Part shown: one piece after another, positions 24,947 through 32,308 of the stretch | Layout: each line of letters opens with the position of its first letter | How positions within the stretch are numbered: position 1 is the stretch's first letter | Source: SCTM01 sp965279655 | Lineage (GTDB): Bacteria > Pseudomonadota > Alphaproteobacteria > Rhodospirillales > Rhodospirillaceae | Assembly: GCA_965279655.1 (NCBI GenBank) | Contig: OZ257255.1 | Coordinates: 4,774,001 to 4,838,000, forward strand | DNA length: 64,000 nt | Direction: 5' to 3' | Position numbers and translations under genes: made by a program | Notes under the pieces: generated by a model | Seen by the model: the letters and a program-made list of their open reading frames with translations, nothing else | Told to the model about the DNA's origin: nothing | Databases searched by the model: none

Positions 24947-25585
24947 CTAACGGCCGGTCTTGCCAATCAACGTCAGGAACTCGCGCCGCGTCGTCGGGTC
25001 GTCCCGGAAGGCGCCGAGCATGGTCGACGTGACCATCGAGACGCCCTGCTTTTGGATGCCGCGCGTTGTCATGCACTGATGCTCCGCCTCGACGACGACA
25101 GCCACGCCCTTCGGCTTCAGCACGTCGCTGATGGTGTTGGCGATCTGAGCGGTCATCTTCTCCTGGATCTGGAGACGCTTGGCGTAGGCTTCCACCACGC
25201 GCGCGATCTTGGAGATGCCGACCACGCGCTTGTCCGGCAGGTAGGCGACGTGGGCGCGGCCCATGATCGGCACCATGTGGTGCTCGCAGTGACTCTGGAA
25301 CGGGATGTCCTTCAGCAGCACGACTTCATCGTAGCCTTCGGTTTCCTCGAAGGTCGTGCGCAGCATGGCTTCCGGGTCTTGGCCATAGCCGGCGAAGAAT
25401 TCCTCGTAGGAACGCACGACCCGATCCGGGGTGTCGGTCAACCCTTCGCGCGCCGGGTCGTCGCCGGCCCAGCGGATCAGCAACTTCACGGCCTCTTCGG
25501 CCTGGGCGCGCGTCGGGCGGGTATCGGCACCGCCGCGGCTGTCGCCGTGATCGCGCGGAAGGATGGGAGCGCGGGTGTTGGTCAT
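24947..25585 (-). CDS. folE: GTP cyclohydrolase I
   Basis: Opens GTP to 7,8-dihydroneopterin triphosphate, the first step of folate synthesis. The 212-residue protein has the zinc and active-site signature SHCEHHMVPIMGRAHVAYLP, GISKIARVVEAYAKRLQIQE and the second zinc cysteine in QCMTTRGIQK. An N-terminal extension of about 25 residues with Arg, Asp and Gly precedes the conserved core. It converges with the exported-protein gene, six bases away. Confidence 0.97.
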   Translation of the reverse strand: MTNTRAPILPRDHGDSRGGADTRPTRAQAEEAVKLLIRWAGDDPAREGLTDTPDRVVRSYEEFFAGYGQDPEAMLRTTFEETEGYDEVVLLKDIPFQSHCEHHMVPIMGRAHVAYLPDKRVVGISKIARVVEAYAKRLQIQEKMTAQIANTISDVLKPKGVAVVVEAEHQCMTTRGIQKQGVSMVTSTMLGAFRDDPTTRREFLTLIGKTGR

Positions 25586-25636
25586 GGCTAACCTCGAACT
25601 CTGACGTTTCGCAAACTCAAACGATTCAATGCCCGA

Positions 25637-25657
25637 GCCCCGAATATAACTCGGGGC
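25637..25657. other. Perfect hairpin between apaG and folE
   Basis: A 7-bp perfect inverted repeat, GCCCCGA and TCGGGGC around ATATAAC. It lies 52 bases before the folE start and 65 bases past the apaG stop. No T tract follows on the minus strand, so it is not a classical terminator. It may be a 3'-end stabiliser or an operator; I cannot tell which. Confidence 0.4.
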
Positions 25658-25721
25658 CCCTGTGTTCCTAGACTGTTACGGTTGTGCGGCCATGCCGGAT
25701 CAGCACGTGCCGTATGCAGAT

Positions 25722-26114
25722 TCAGTTGACGGCCGCGGTATCGTACGGGCTATCGAGTGAAAAGGCAGGGATATCAACGCGGAAGCGTTCTCCGCCCGTC
25801 GTCGTCATGTCGTAGGAGCCGACCATGATCCCCGACGGCGTGCCGAGCGGGCAGCCGCTGGTGTACTCGAACGATTCGCCCGGCTTGAGGATCGGCTGCT
25901 CCCCGACCACGCCGGGGCCTTTGACCTCCTGCAGACGCCCGAGCTTGTCGGTGATGCGCCAATGGCGTGCCAGGAGTTGAACGGTCTCCTCGCCCTTGTT
26001 CTCGATGTTGACCCGATAGGCCCACACGAAATGGTCTTCGTCCGGGACCGACTGTTCTTCGAGATAGAACGGCCGGACGGAGATGTAGATATTATGGGTC
26101 AGTTTCTCGTACAT
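25722..26114 (-). CDS. apaG: ApaG-domain protein
   Basis: A 130-residue single-domain ApaG protein, fibronectin type III-like in fold, with the typical length. Marks are YRVNIENKGEETVQLLARHWRI, the GPGVVGEQPILKPGESFEYTSGCPL segment with the GxGxxG-like loop, and GSYDMTTTGGERF. ApaG has been linked to Co/Mg resistance in Salmonella but its biochemical role is unsettled. In Alphaproteobacteria it usually lies beside metZ; here a dioxygenase gene separates them. Confidence 0.95.
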   Translation of the reverse strand: MYEKLTHNIYISVRPFYLEEQSVPDEDHFVWAYRVNIENKGEETVQLLARHWRITDKLGRLQEVKGPGVVGEQPILKPGESFEYTSGCPLGTPSGIMVGSYDMTTTGGERFRVDIPAFSLDSPYDTAAVN

Positions 26115-26219
26115 GAAACGGCTATCGACTCGTCGTCATTAAATTCACCCAAAGTCTACCGGGCTTGCGCCGATTGATCCACGCGGAATATGAAGTATGG
26201 CTGTGACCGAGAGCCGAGC

Positions 26220-27332
26220 ATGCTGAGTCCCGACGAGCTGAAGCGGTTTCACGAAGACGGATATCTCCGCGTGCGGGGGGTTTTCTCCGTCGAGGAGATC
26301 GAACGCTTTCGTGGTTACGCGTCGCGTCTGCAGGCCGGCGAGGTGGAGACACGCTACCTCCACGAAATTCCCGAGATGCAGAATTTCTGGAGCGACCAGC
26401 GCCTGGTCGAAATCGCCCGGGATATTCTGGGCGAGCCGCTGGTCTACTGTTTCAGCGGCCACTTCCACCGCTACGATTTCGCCCAGGGCGACAACGATAC
26501 CGCGCGCCATCTGCACCACGACGCGAAGGGGACGGCGGAGAACATCTTCAATCGCGTCAACCAAAAATCCGCGCAGCCTTACCCGGTGCTGCGGTTCGCG
26601 ATCTATTTGCAGGACACCGAAACCCAAAGCGGTGGACTCAAGGTCGCCGTGGGAAGCCATCTGCGCGACGTCTCGGACTTCCAGCCGACGGATTTCCGCC
26701 TCGAGAATCTTGCTTCACAGTCGGGGGACGTCGTTGCCTTCACCCACCGCATCCTGCACTCGCCGCTGGCGCTGCGCTTCAAGGACGGCCGCGACACGGT
26801 GCTGACACCGCACGAAGAGAATACGCTCCTCAATTCGGACCCGGATTTGTTCCTGCCGATCCCGCAGATCCGGCAGACGATTTTCATCGACTACCTGGCG
26901 AAGGGCGAACTCGCAGACCTGTACATCAAGAACCGCGCGATTCAAAAGACAACGGCGGATGACTGCTTGCCCCGCATGCTTGTCGACGATGATTTCTTGG
27001 CGAAAAATCGTGACGCCGGGGTCGGCTTTCGAGTCGATCGCGCCATTGTCGAGACAGTCGACAACGTCATGCGGCACGTGAAGGACGGGCAACTCGACAA
27101 CGCGGGCTTGCCACATCTCTTTCGGCTCCCCGTGCTGTGTCAGGCCCACGAAGAAGCATCGCCCCACCACATTCTTCATGCGGGGCAGGTGCCCGATACG
27201 ACTCCGCAAACGGCGCTTCGGCTGCTCAACGAGATCGTGCCGCGACTTGCCGCGATCCGTCAGCAAGCGCACACGCGCAAGCTGGATCCGCAAATGGCGA
27301 CCCTGCCGTTCTATAAACGGAAGCGCGGATAG
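26220..27332 (+). CDS. Phytanoyl-CoA dioxygenase (PhyH) family protein
   Basis: A 370-residue Fe(II)/2-oxoglutarate-dependent oxygenase-like protein. The fold starts with SPDELKRFHEDGYLRVRGVF, the metal site is probably HHD in RHLHHDAKG with the distal His in VAFTHRILHSP, and a nearby Arg (ALRFKDGR) could hold 2-oxoglutarate. The C-terminal third (after about residue 210) is an extra region I do not recognise. I use the ATG at 26220; an ATG at 26190 is possible. It is divergent from apaG and convergent with metZ, as though inserted between them. The substrate is unknown. Confidence 0.85.
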   Translation: MLSPDELKRFHEDGYLRVRGVFSVEEIERFRGYASRLQAGEVETRYLHEIPEMQNFWSDQRLVEIARDILGEPLVYCFSGHFHRYDFAQGDNDTARHLHHDAKGTAENIFNRVNQKSAQPYPVLRFAIYLQDTETQSGGLKVAVGSHLRDVSDFQPTDFRLENLASQSGDVVAFTHRILHSPLALRFKDGRDTVLTPHEENTLLNSDPDLFLPIPQIRQTIFIDYLAKGELADLYIKNRAIQKTTADDCLPRMLVDDDFLAKNRDAGVGFRVDRAIVETVDNVMRHVKDGQLDNAGLPHLFRLPVLCQAHEEASPHHILHAGQVPDTTPQTALRLLNEIVPRLAAIRQQAHTRKLDPQMATLPFYKRKRG

Positions 27333-27344
27333 CCCTTCGCGGGG

Positions 27345-28535
27345 CTACGGCTGCAGGGCCTGGCCAAGATCGGCGATCAGGTCGTCCACGTTCTCGAGGC
27401 CCACTGACAACCGCACGAACCCTTCCGTAATTCCCACTTCGGCCTTTTGCTCAGGGGTGAGGCGTTGGTGGGTGGTCGTGTACGGGTGGCAGATCAGGCT
27501 CTTCGCATCGCCGAGATTGTTGGAGATGTCGATCAGCTTGAGCCTGTTAAGGGCCTTGAATGCCGCCGTCTTGCCGCCCGCGACTTCGAACGCCACGACC
27601 GAACCGCCGGATGACATCTGCGCCATCGCCAATTTGTGTTGCGGATGCCTCTGCAGCGCCGGATACAGCAGTCGGGTGATGCTCTTCTGAGTCTCGAGAA
27701 AACGCGCGACCTTCAACGCATTGTCGCAGTGGCGCGCCATGCGCAACTCGAGCGTCTCCAAACCCTTCAAGAGAACCCAGGCATTGAACGGGGACAGGCT
27801 CGGCCCGGTGTGCCGCAGGAACGGCGTCAGCTTGTCGACGATGTAGGGTTTGCTTCCGAGCACCGCACCACCGAGGGAACGGCCCTGACCGTCGATATGC
27901 TTGGTCGCGGAATAGACGATGACATCGGCGCCGAACGTCAGCGGCTTCTGCAGGATCGGTGTGGCGAAGACGTTGTCGACCACCACCAGCGCGCCGGCCT
28001 TATGCGCGAGATCGCACACCATCTTGAGGTCGATCACTTCGAGTCCCGGATTCGAGGGGCTCTCCACGAACACGGCCTTGGCCGGTGTCGACAGCGCCTT
28101 GCGCCAGGCGGCTTCGTCCCGGCCGTCAACGAACTCGGTCTTGATGCCGAAGCGCGGCAACAGGTCTCCGCAGATGTACTGACACGAGCCAAAAATGGCG
28201 CGCGATGAGACGAGCCGGTCGCCGGCGCTGAGATGGCAGGCCAAAGCGGCGAACACCGCGGCCATGCCGCTCGCCGTGGCGCGGCAATCTTCCGCGCCTT
28301 CGATCAAGGCGAGGCGCTTCTCGAACATGTCGACCGTGGGATTCTTGAAGCGCGAATAGACAAAGCGATCCTTCTCGCCGTTGAAGGACTGTTCGGCTTC
28401 CTCGGCGCTCTCATAGACGTAACCCGAGGTCATGAAGATCGCCTCGTTGGTCTCGCCGAATTGGCTGCGCGCGGTCGCGCCGCGCACGAGTTTGGTCTGA
28501 AGGCTCCAGGCCTTTTGCTGTTCAAGATCGATCAT
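27345..28535 (-). CDS. metZ: O-succinylhomoserine sulfhydrylase
   Basis: PLP-dependent direct sulfhydrylation of O-succinylhomoserine to homocysteine in methionine synthesis. The 396-residue Cys/Met-metabolism enzyme has SRFKNPTVDMFEKRLA, VVDNVFATP, the PLP-lysine site YSATKHIDGQGR and GTGxSLSPFNAWVLLKGLETL-like features. Start at 28535. It is controlled by a SAM-II riboswitch and terminator in its leader (28587-28680), which fits the methionine role strongly. Confidence 0.97.
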   Translation of the reverse strand: MIDLEQQKAWSLQTKLVRGATARSQFGETNEAIFMTSGYVYESAEEAEQSFNGEKDRFVYSRFKNPTVDMFEKRLALIEGAEDCRATASGMAAVFAALACHLSAGDRLVSSRAIFGSCQYICGDLLPRFGIKTEFVDGRDEAAWRKALSTPAKAVFVESPSNPGLEVIDLKMVCDLAHKAGALVVVDNVFATPILQKPLTFGADVIVYSATKHIDGQGRSLGGAVLGSKPYIVDKLTPFLRHTGPSLSPFNAWVLLKGLETLELRMARHCDNALKVARFLETQKSITRLLYPALQRHPQHKLAMAQMSSGGSVVAFEVAGGKTAAFKALNRLKLIDISNNLGDAKSLICHPYTTTHQRLTPEQKAEVGITEGFVRLSVGLENVDDLIADLGQALQP

Positions 28536-28586
28536 TGTTTCGTCCTCGTCGCTCTGCCGCCGCTTTGGTGCCGCTGGGGCGCGGGC

Positions 28587-28621
28587 AAAAAAAAGCCCCC
28601 GACCGGATCCGGCGGGGGCTT
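28587..28621 (-). terminator. Riboswitch-associated intrinsic terminator of metZ
   Basis: On the minus strand, the G/C-rich inverted repeat AAGCCCCCG..CGGGGGCTT, with an internal CCGGATCCGG pairing, is followed by eight T residues. It lies between the SAM-II aptamer and the metZ start, 52 bases before the ATG. A GGGC just upstream (about 28627-28624) could pair with the first terminator arm as an antiterminator. SAM binding would then favour termination. Confidence 0.88.
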
Positions 28622-28629
28622 GAGCCCTC

Positions 28630-28680
28630 GACCTTTTAGCGGTTTTTAACGTGGCCGCAATCCGGTCTCAAATCACCACG
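28630..28680 (-). promoter_or_regulatory. SAM-II riboswitch aptamer
   Basis: Read on the minus strand, the segment starts CGTGGTGATTTG, continues with CCGGATTGCGGCCACG, then TTAAAAAC and CGCTAAAAGG. The CGUGG/CCACG P1 helix, the UGAUUU and UUGC loop elements, the A-rich UUAAA stretch and the terminal GCUAAAAGG are the SAM-II (metA-type) consensus, which folds as an H-type pseudoknot. It precedes metZ, a known SAM-II target. Most SAM-II switches act on translation; here a terminator between aptamer and gene indicates transcription attenuation. Confidence 0.9.
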
Positions 28681-28686
28681 GCTTTC

Positions 28687-28715
28687 TTCCTACGCGTTCA
28701 TGAACGTCTCGTCAA
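28687..28715 (-). promoter_or_regulatory. Probable metZ promoter
   Basis: TTGACG (28715-28710) and TAGGAA (28692-28687) are separated by 17 bases on the minus strand. A start about seven bases downstream would put +1 at about 28680, exactly where the SAM-II aptamer begins. The -35 overlaps the stop of the upstream TPR gene. Confidence 0.6.
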
Positions 28716-30403
28716 CCCGGCCAACGGTAGTGCTTATAGCGGGCGTGATAGCGGCCTTCCGGCCGCGATTCGTCGGGCATTGCGTTCTGATCCAGCATCT
28801 CGAATTTCTTGATGCCGGCGCTGCACCACAGGATGCCCTGGTCCCGGTACCCGAGGTCCATGGCAAGATCGTCGAGAAACGTAAGGGTGGGCCCGGCGCC
28901 GCAGTCTTGAAGGTAGACGAAGGCCGAGTACATCGCAGCCTGGTCGATACCCCATGAAAGACGTTTGATTCCATGGAAATGCGAGACATAAGCGGCGATG
29001 GCGCGGAAGTACCGCAAGGCTGCGGGGGTCGCGCGGGCACCGACAATGCCCGCGCTGAATTGGTTCCATGGTTCAAAACGGCCAGCGCGGGCACGGAAGG
29101 CCGCATCGCTTGTGCCTAGCGTTGCGTAGAGCTTCGCGGGCGCGCGATTGAACAATGCATCCACGTCCATCATCCACAAGGCGCGGCCGTGCCGTTGAAG
29201 GTGCTGGAAGTATCGGATGAACCGGACGGCGTGGTAGTAGCCGCGGGCTTCCTGTGCGCGTTGATCCGGAAAACCCGGCTGCTCGATCGTGACGGCGATC
29301 GTCAAATCGCGAAAGCTCGCGCAAATCCCCTTGATGAGAGGAATGAGGTCGTCTGATACCTCCATCAGGTGCAGATGGACCTGTTCCCCGGGGCCGCGAT
29401 CTTCCAAGGAGCGCAGCATCGGCAGGCCGAAACTGTCGAAATAGCCCCCGCTGCAGGCAAGATAGACAATGTTCTCGCCCGCGAATTCCGGCATCAGCAC
29501 ATCGCTCACGGGCGGCAGCGTGCCGAACAGATCGGCATCGTCCCGCGCCGCGAGTTCGCGATGGAACGCATTGTCGAAGGTCGTCGACTCCCACAGTTGT
29601 CCCGGCTTCGCGACGCGCAAACGCCTCAGCATTTCTTCGGCTTGCGGGTATTCACGCCCGCAAAAATGAGCCAGCATCGCCGCGATCATATTATTGCCGT
29701 CGTTCGGTTGCTCCTGGATTGCGGCGAAAGCGGCGTCGCGGTACGCCGCGAAGCCAGCCGCCGCGAACTTGAAAAACATCTCGTCGAGCGCCATGGCGTG
29801 GTACGGCATCAAGCCCCGCTTCATCCGCTCGCCGAATTCTTCGAACATCAGGAGCGCGCCGAGTACTCGTAAACGTTTGGCGTTGCTTAGGACCGGCACA
29901 GCCAGAAGCGTTGCGATGACACGCCCCGGCTCATCCGGATTGTCGTCGGCGGCGAGAGAGGCATACCGGATCGCGACTTCGATATCCCCGGGCTGCGCGT
30001 CCCACGCTTTGCGAAAAAATTCAACCGCGCGCGTCCGTTCTCCCTTTTCTTCATACACCTCAGCGAGCCCAAGGAGCGACGGGGCATGTACCGGGATGCT
30101 GCCGAGGACATGGAGGTACAATCCCTCAGCCTCGTCCAACTTGCCGGCGGCCTTGAGCGTCCGTGCCAAAGCACTTACCGTTTCGACGTTGGTGGCAAGG
30201 GCGACCGCTCTGCGCAGGGCGTGTTCAGCCTCCGCGTAGGCTTTGCGGTTCGACAGTAGCGTGCCGTGATTGAGTAGGGCGCGAATGTTGTCGGGATCGC
30301 GCGCCAGACATTCCTTCATCGAGGCCTCGGCGGCGGCCATGTCGCCGGCATTGGCCTGCGCGACCGCCTGTTCCATCAAGTCTTGAGATGATTGTTGGGA
30401 CAT
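28712..30403 (-). CDS. TPR protein with GT-A-like (DxD) glycosyltransferase domain
   Basis: A 563-residue protein. Residues 5-180 are about five tetratricopeptide repeats (AAEASMKECLARDPDNIRALLN and relatives). After a helical linker, residues 300-560 resemble a nucleotide-sugar glycosyltransferase fold: IVYLACSGGYFDSFGLPMLRS, GYYHAVRFIRYFQHL and the metal-binding DxD candidate LWMMDVDALFN, then WGIDQAAMYSAF. The family is not certain. Architecture recalls the other TPR-glycosyltransferase genes in the window but the catalytic fold differs (GT-A rather than GT-B). The divergent gene 296 bases away encodes a sugar-phosphate isomerase. Confidence 0.75.
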   Translation of the reverse strand: MSQQSSQDLMEQAVAQANAGDMAAAEASMKECLARDPDNIRALLNHGTLLSNRKAYAEAEHALRRAVALATNVETVSALARTLKAAGKLDEAEGLYLHVLGSIPVHAPSLLGLAEVYEEKGERTRAVEFFRKAWDAQPGDIEVAIRYASLAADDNPDEPGRVIATLLAVPVLSNAKRLRVLGALLMFEEFGERMKRGLMPYHAMALDEMFFKFAAAGFAAYRDAAFAAIQEQPNDGNNMIAAMLAHFCGREYPQAEEMLRRLRVAKPGQLWESTTFDNAFHRELAARDDADLFGTLPPVSDVLMPEFAGENIVYLACSGGYFDSFGLPMLRSLEDRGPGEQVHLHLMEVSDDLIPLIKGICASFRDLTIAVTIEQPGFPDQRAQEARGYYHAVRFIRYFQHLQRHGRALWMMDVDALFNRAPAKLYATLGTSDAAFRARAGRFEPWNQFSAGIVGARATPAALRYFRAIAAYVSHFHGIKRLSWGIDQAAMYSAFVYLQDCGAGPTLTFLDDLAMDLGYRDQGILWCSAGIKKFEMLDQNAMPDESRPEGRYHARYKHYRWPG

Positions 30404-30699
30404 GACCCTTGGGCTTTACGGCGATATGGCGTCGGTCGAGAGAAGCATCATGATCTCGTCCACGAGACGGGATGGCTGCTGGCGCGGGCCGTCGCTTTCC
30501 CCATCTCTCACGCCGTGACCCGCCGGTAGATCAGTCCGTTCAGATCTGAAACTTTCCGCTGTGGGACCGCCATAGGATGCCTCGAGAGAGCGTTTCGAAT
30601 CGTCATGCCGACGTTCCGCCCCGATGTCGGCACCGACGATAGAGTGGTGCGGGAGCGGGCTGCCTGCTATGTTGCGCCCGGAAACGGATCGCGAGCACA

Positions 30700-31317
30700 A
30701 TGGAACATATCAGTCAATTTCAGGCCTACGCCACGGCCTTTCACAAAGTCCTGGACGCCATCGAAGTCACCGACGGAGAAGGCGTGCCGCTCGCCGCGGA
30801 CGCTTGGCTGACCCGAACCCATGATTGCCTGCGGCCCATACCCCGCGGGCATAACAAAGTCATGTTCATCGGCAACGGCGGGTCGGCTGGAATCGCCGGC
30901 CATATGGCGATTGATTTCGCCAAGAATGGGGGTGTGCGCGCGATCACATTCAATGACGCATCCTCGCTGACATGCCTCGGCAACGACTTGGGCTACGACC
31001 AGGTTTTTGCCCAGCAGGTGAAAATGCAAGGTCTCAAGGGGGATGTGCTGATCGCCATTTCAAGTTCCGGCAAATCGCCAAACATCCTGAATGGTGTCGC
31101 CGCGGCGAAAGCGCTGGGTTGCATGATCATCACCCTCAGCGGCTTCACGCCCGAAAATCCGCTACGGCAGGCCGGCGCGCTCAACTTCTATGTGCCCGCG
31201 CAAATCTACGGCTTCGTTGAAACCGGCCACCAGGCGATCTTGCACGCCATCCTCGATACGGCGATGGGCTGGTCGCCGGCCCGGGCAACCGAGCAACCGA
31301 CCGGTCAGCTCGCGTAA
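30700..31317 (+). CDS. SIS-domain sugar isomerase, GmhA-like
   Basis: A 205-residue SIS-domain protein most like phosphoheptose isomerase GmhA, which converts sedoheptulose 7-phosphate to D-glycero-D-manno-heptose 7-phosphate. Marks are KVMFIGNGGSAGIAGHMAIDF near residues 53-73, the ISSSGKSPNIL loop (about 115) and the C-terminal ETGHQAILHAILD. No other heptose gene is present, so the exact sugar is uncertain; a surface-glycan precursor is likely. The 296 bases upstream hold no convincing gene. Confidence 0.88.
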   Translation: MEHISQFQAYATAFHKVLDAIEVTDGEGVPLAADAWLTRTHDCLRPIPRGHNKVMFIGNGGSAGIAGHMAIDFAKNGGVRAITFNDASSLTCLGNDLGYDQVFAQQVKMQGLKGDVLIAISSSGKSPNILNGVAAAKALGCMIITLSGFTPENPLRQAGALNFYVPAQIYGFVETGHQAILHAILDTAMGWSPARATEQPTGQLA

Positions 31318-31340
31318 AGGATTTCGCGGGGCGGGGACTC

Positions 31341-31607
31341 TCAGCGCATCGGCTGTTGGCCGCCGCCCATGCCCTTCAGCTTGTTCTTCGCCTCCAGCCG
31401 CTGGCCTGTGTAGACGCTGTAGGTGTGCGCAGTGGTCACGATGATGGCGAGTCCCAGGAAGATCATCAAACCGTTGTACGGAAACAGCCGCGGTTTGGCG
31501 GGGTTGACGGGCTGACGCAAGCGGTGCACGCAGAGTACGACGAGTGCAATTTCGATCACCAGGATGATGACCGTGATGATCATCTCCATTTGATTGTCGG
31601 GATTCAT
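31341..31607 (-). CDS. Small two-helix membrane protein
   Basis: An 88-residue protein with two predicted membrane helices (about residues 8-28 and 46-63) separated by a basic loop, and a Gly/Lys-rich tail. I do not recognise it. The ATG at 31607 overlaps the stop of the Sel1 gene by four bases, so it is the last gene of the gspK-L-M-C-D transcript. A role as an accessory membrane part of the secretion system is possible but only from position. Confidence 0.7.
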   Translation of the reverse strand: MNPDNQMEMIITVIILVIEIALVVLCVHRLRQPVNPAKPRLFPYNGLMIFLGLAIIVTTAHTYSVYTGQRLEAKNKLKGMGGGQQPMR

Positions 31608-32296
31608 GGCGTGTCCTTGGTGGGCGAGATGGCGTCTTCCGGATCGCCAGGTTGCCATTTGATGGCGCCGTTGCGAATCAAAAGTCGCAGCCGGTCGGTG
31701 AAGGTCGGGTCTTTCGAGATCGCAAAGCCGCGGCGGTACCAACTCGCGGCGCGTTCTGGATCTGCCGTAACGCCTGAACCCGCAACGTAGGCATTGGCCA
31801 GCAGGAACTGGGCTTTCACAACGTCTTGCTCCGCTGCTTTCTCAAGCCAGGGGATCGCCGCCGTCCAATTGGGCAGTATGCCTCCCATGCCGTTGATGAT
31901 CGCGAAGGCCAGCATGTATTGCGAGTTCTTTTCGCCCTGCTTCGCGGCGGCATCGAACAACAGTACGGCCTTGGCGTCATCCGTCTCGACGCCGGAACCG
32001 GTCGCATAGGCCAGGCCGAGGTAATACTGGGCCATGGGGTCGCCCTTCTCGACGGGGTCTGCCAGAAGGTGCGCGGCCTTCAGTTGGTCCTTCTTCACGC
32101 CGCCGTCGCCGCTGCCGTAGCGGCGGGCGAGTTCGACTTGGGACGCGGTATCCCCGGCCTTGGCCTGACGTTCAATGGTCTTCAGGGGCCGCTTGGCCAT
32201 CTCCTCCAGCGTCGGCGCGGCGCTGGCCGCGAACGAAATCTGCAGCGCAATGAGTCCGGCTAGAAGGGCAGTCGCAACATGCTTTGCGTGACGCAT
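31604..32296 (-). CDS. Exported Sel1-repeat protein
   Basis: A 230-residue protein with a signal peptide (1-26, ending ASAA). The mature part holds three to four Sel1-like repeats of about 36 residues, for example DPMAQYYLGLAYATGSGVETDDAKA and NSQYMLAFAIINGMGGI, so it is a periplasmic helical scaffold. It starts 12 bases after gspD and is co-transcribed with it, suggesting a helper of secretin assembly or substrate handling (inference). Confidence 0.88.
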   Translation of the reverse strand: MRHAKHVATALLAGLIALQISFAASAAPTLEEMAKRPLKTIERQAKAGDTASQVELARRYGSGDGGVKKDQLKAAHLLADPVEKGDPMAQYYLGLAYATGSGVETDDAKAVLLFDAAAKQGEKNSQYMLAFAIINGMGGILPNWTAAIPWLEKAAEQDVVKAQFLLANAYVAGSGVTADPERAASWYRRGFAISKDPTFTDRLRLLIRNGAIKWQPGDPEDAISPTKDTP

Positions 32297-32308
32297 AGAC
32301 GGTCTATC

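Noticed and set aside
30404..30699. A 94-codon minus-strand frame in the gap before the GmhA-like gene
   Set aside because: No ribosome-binding site, no domain, mixed composition; the gap otherwise shows no gene, terminator or strong promoter to me.
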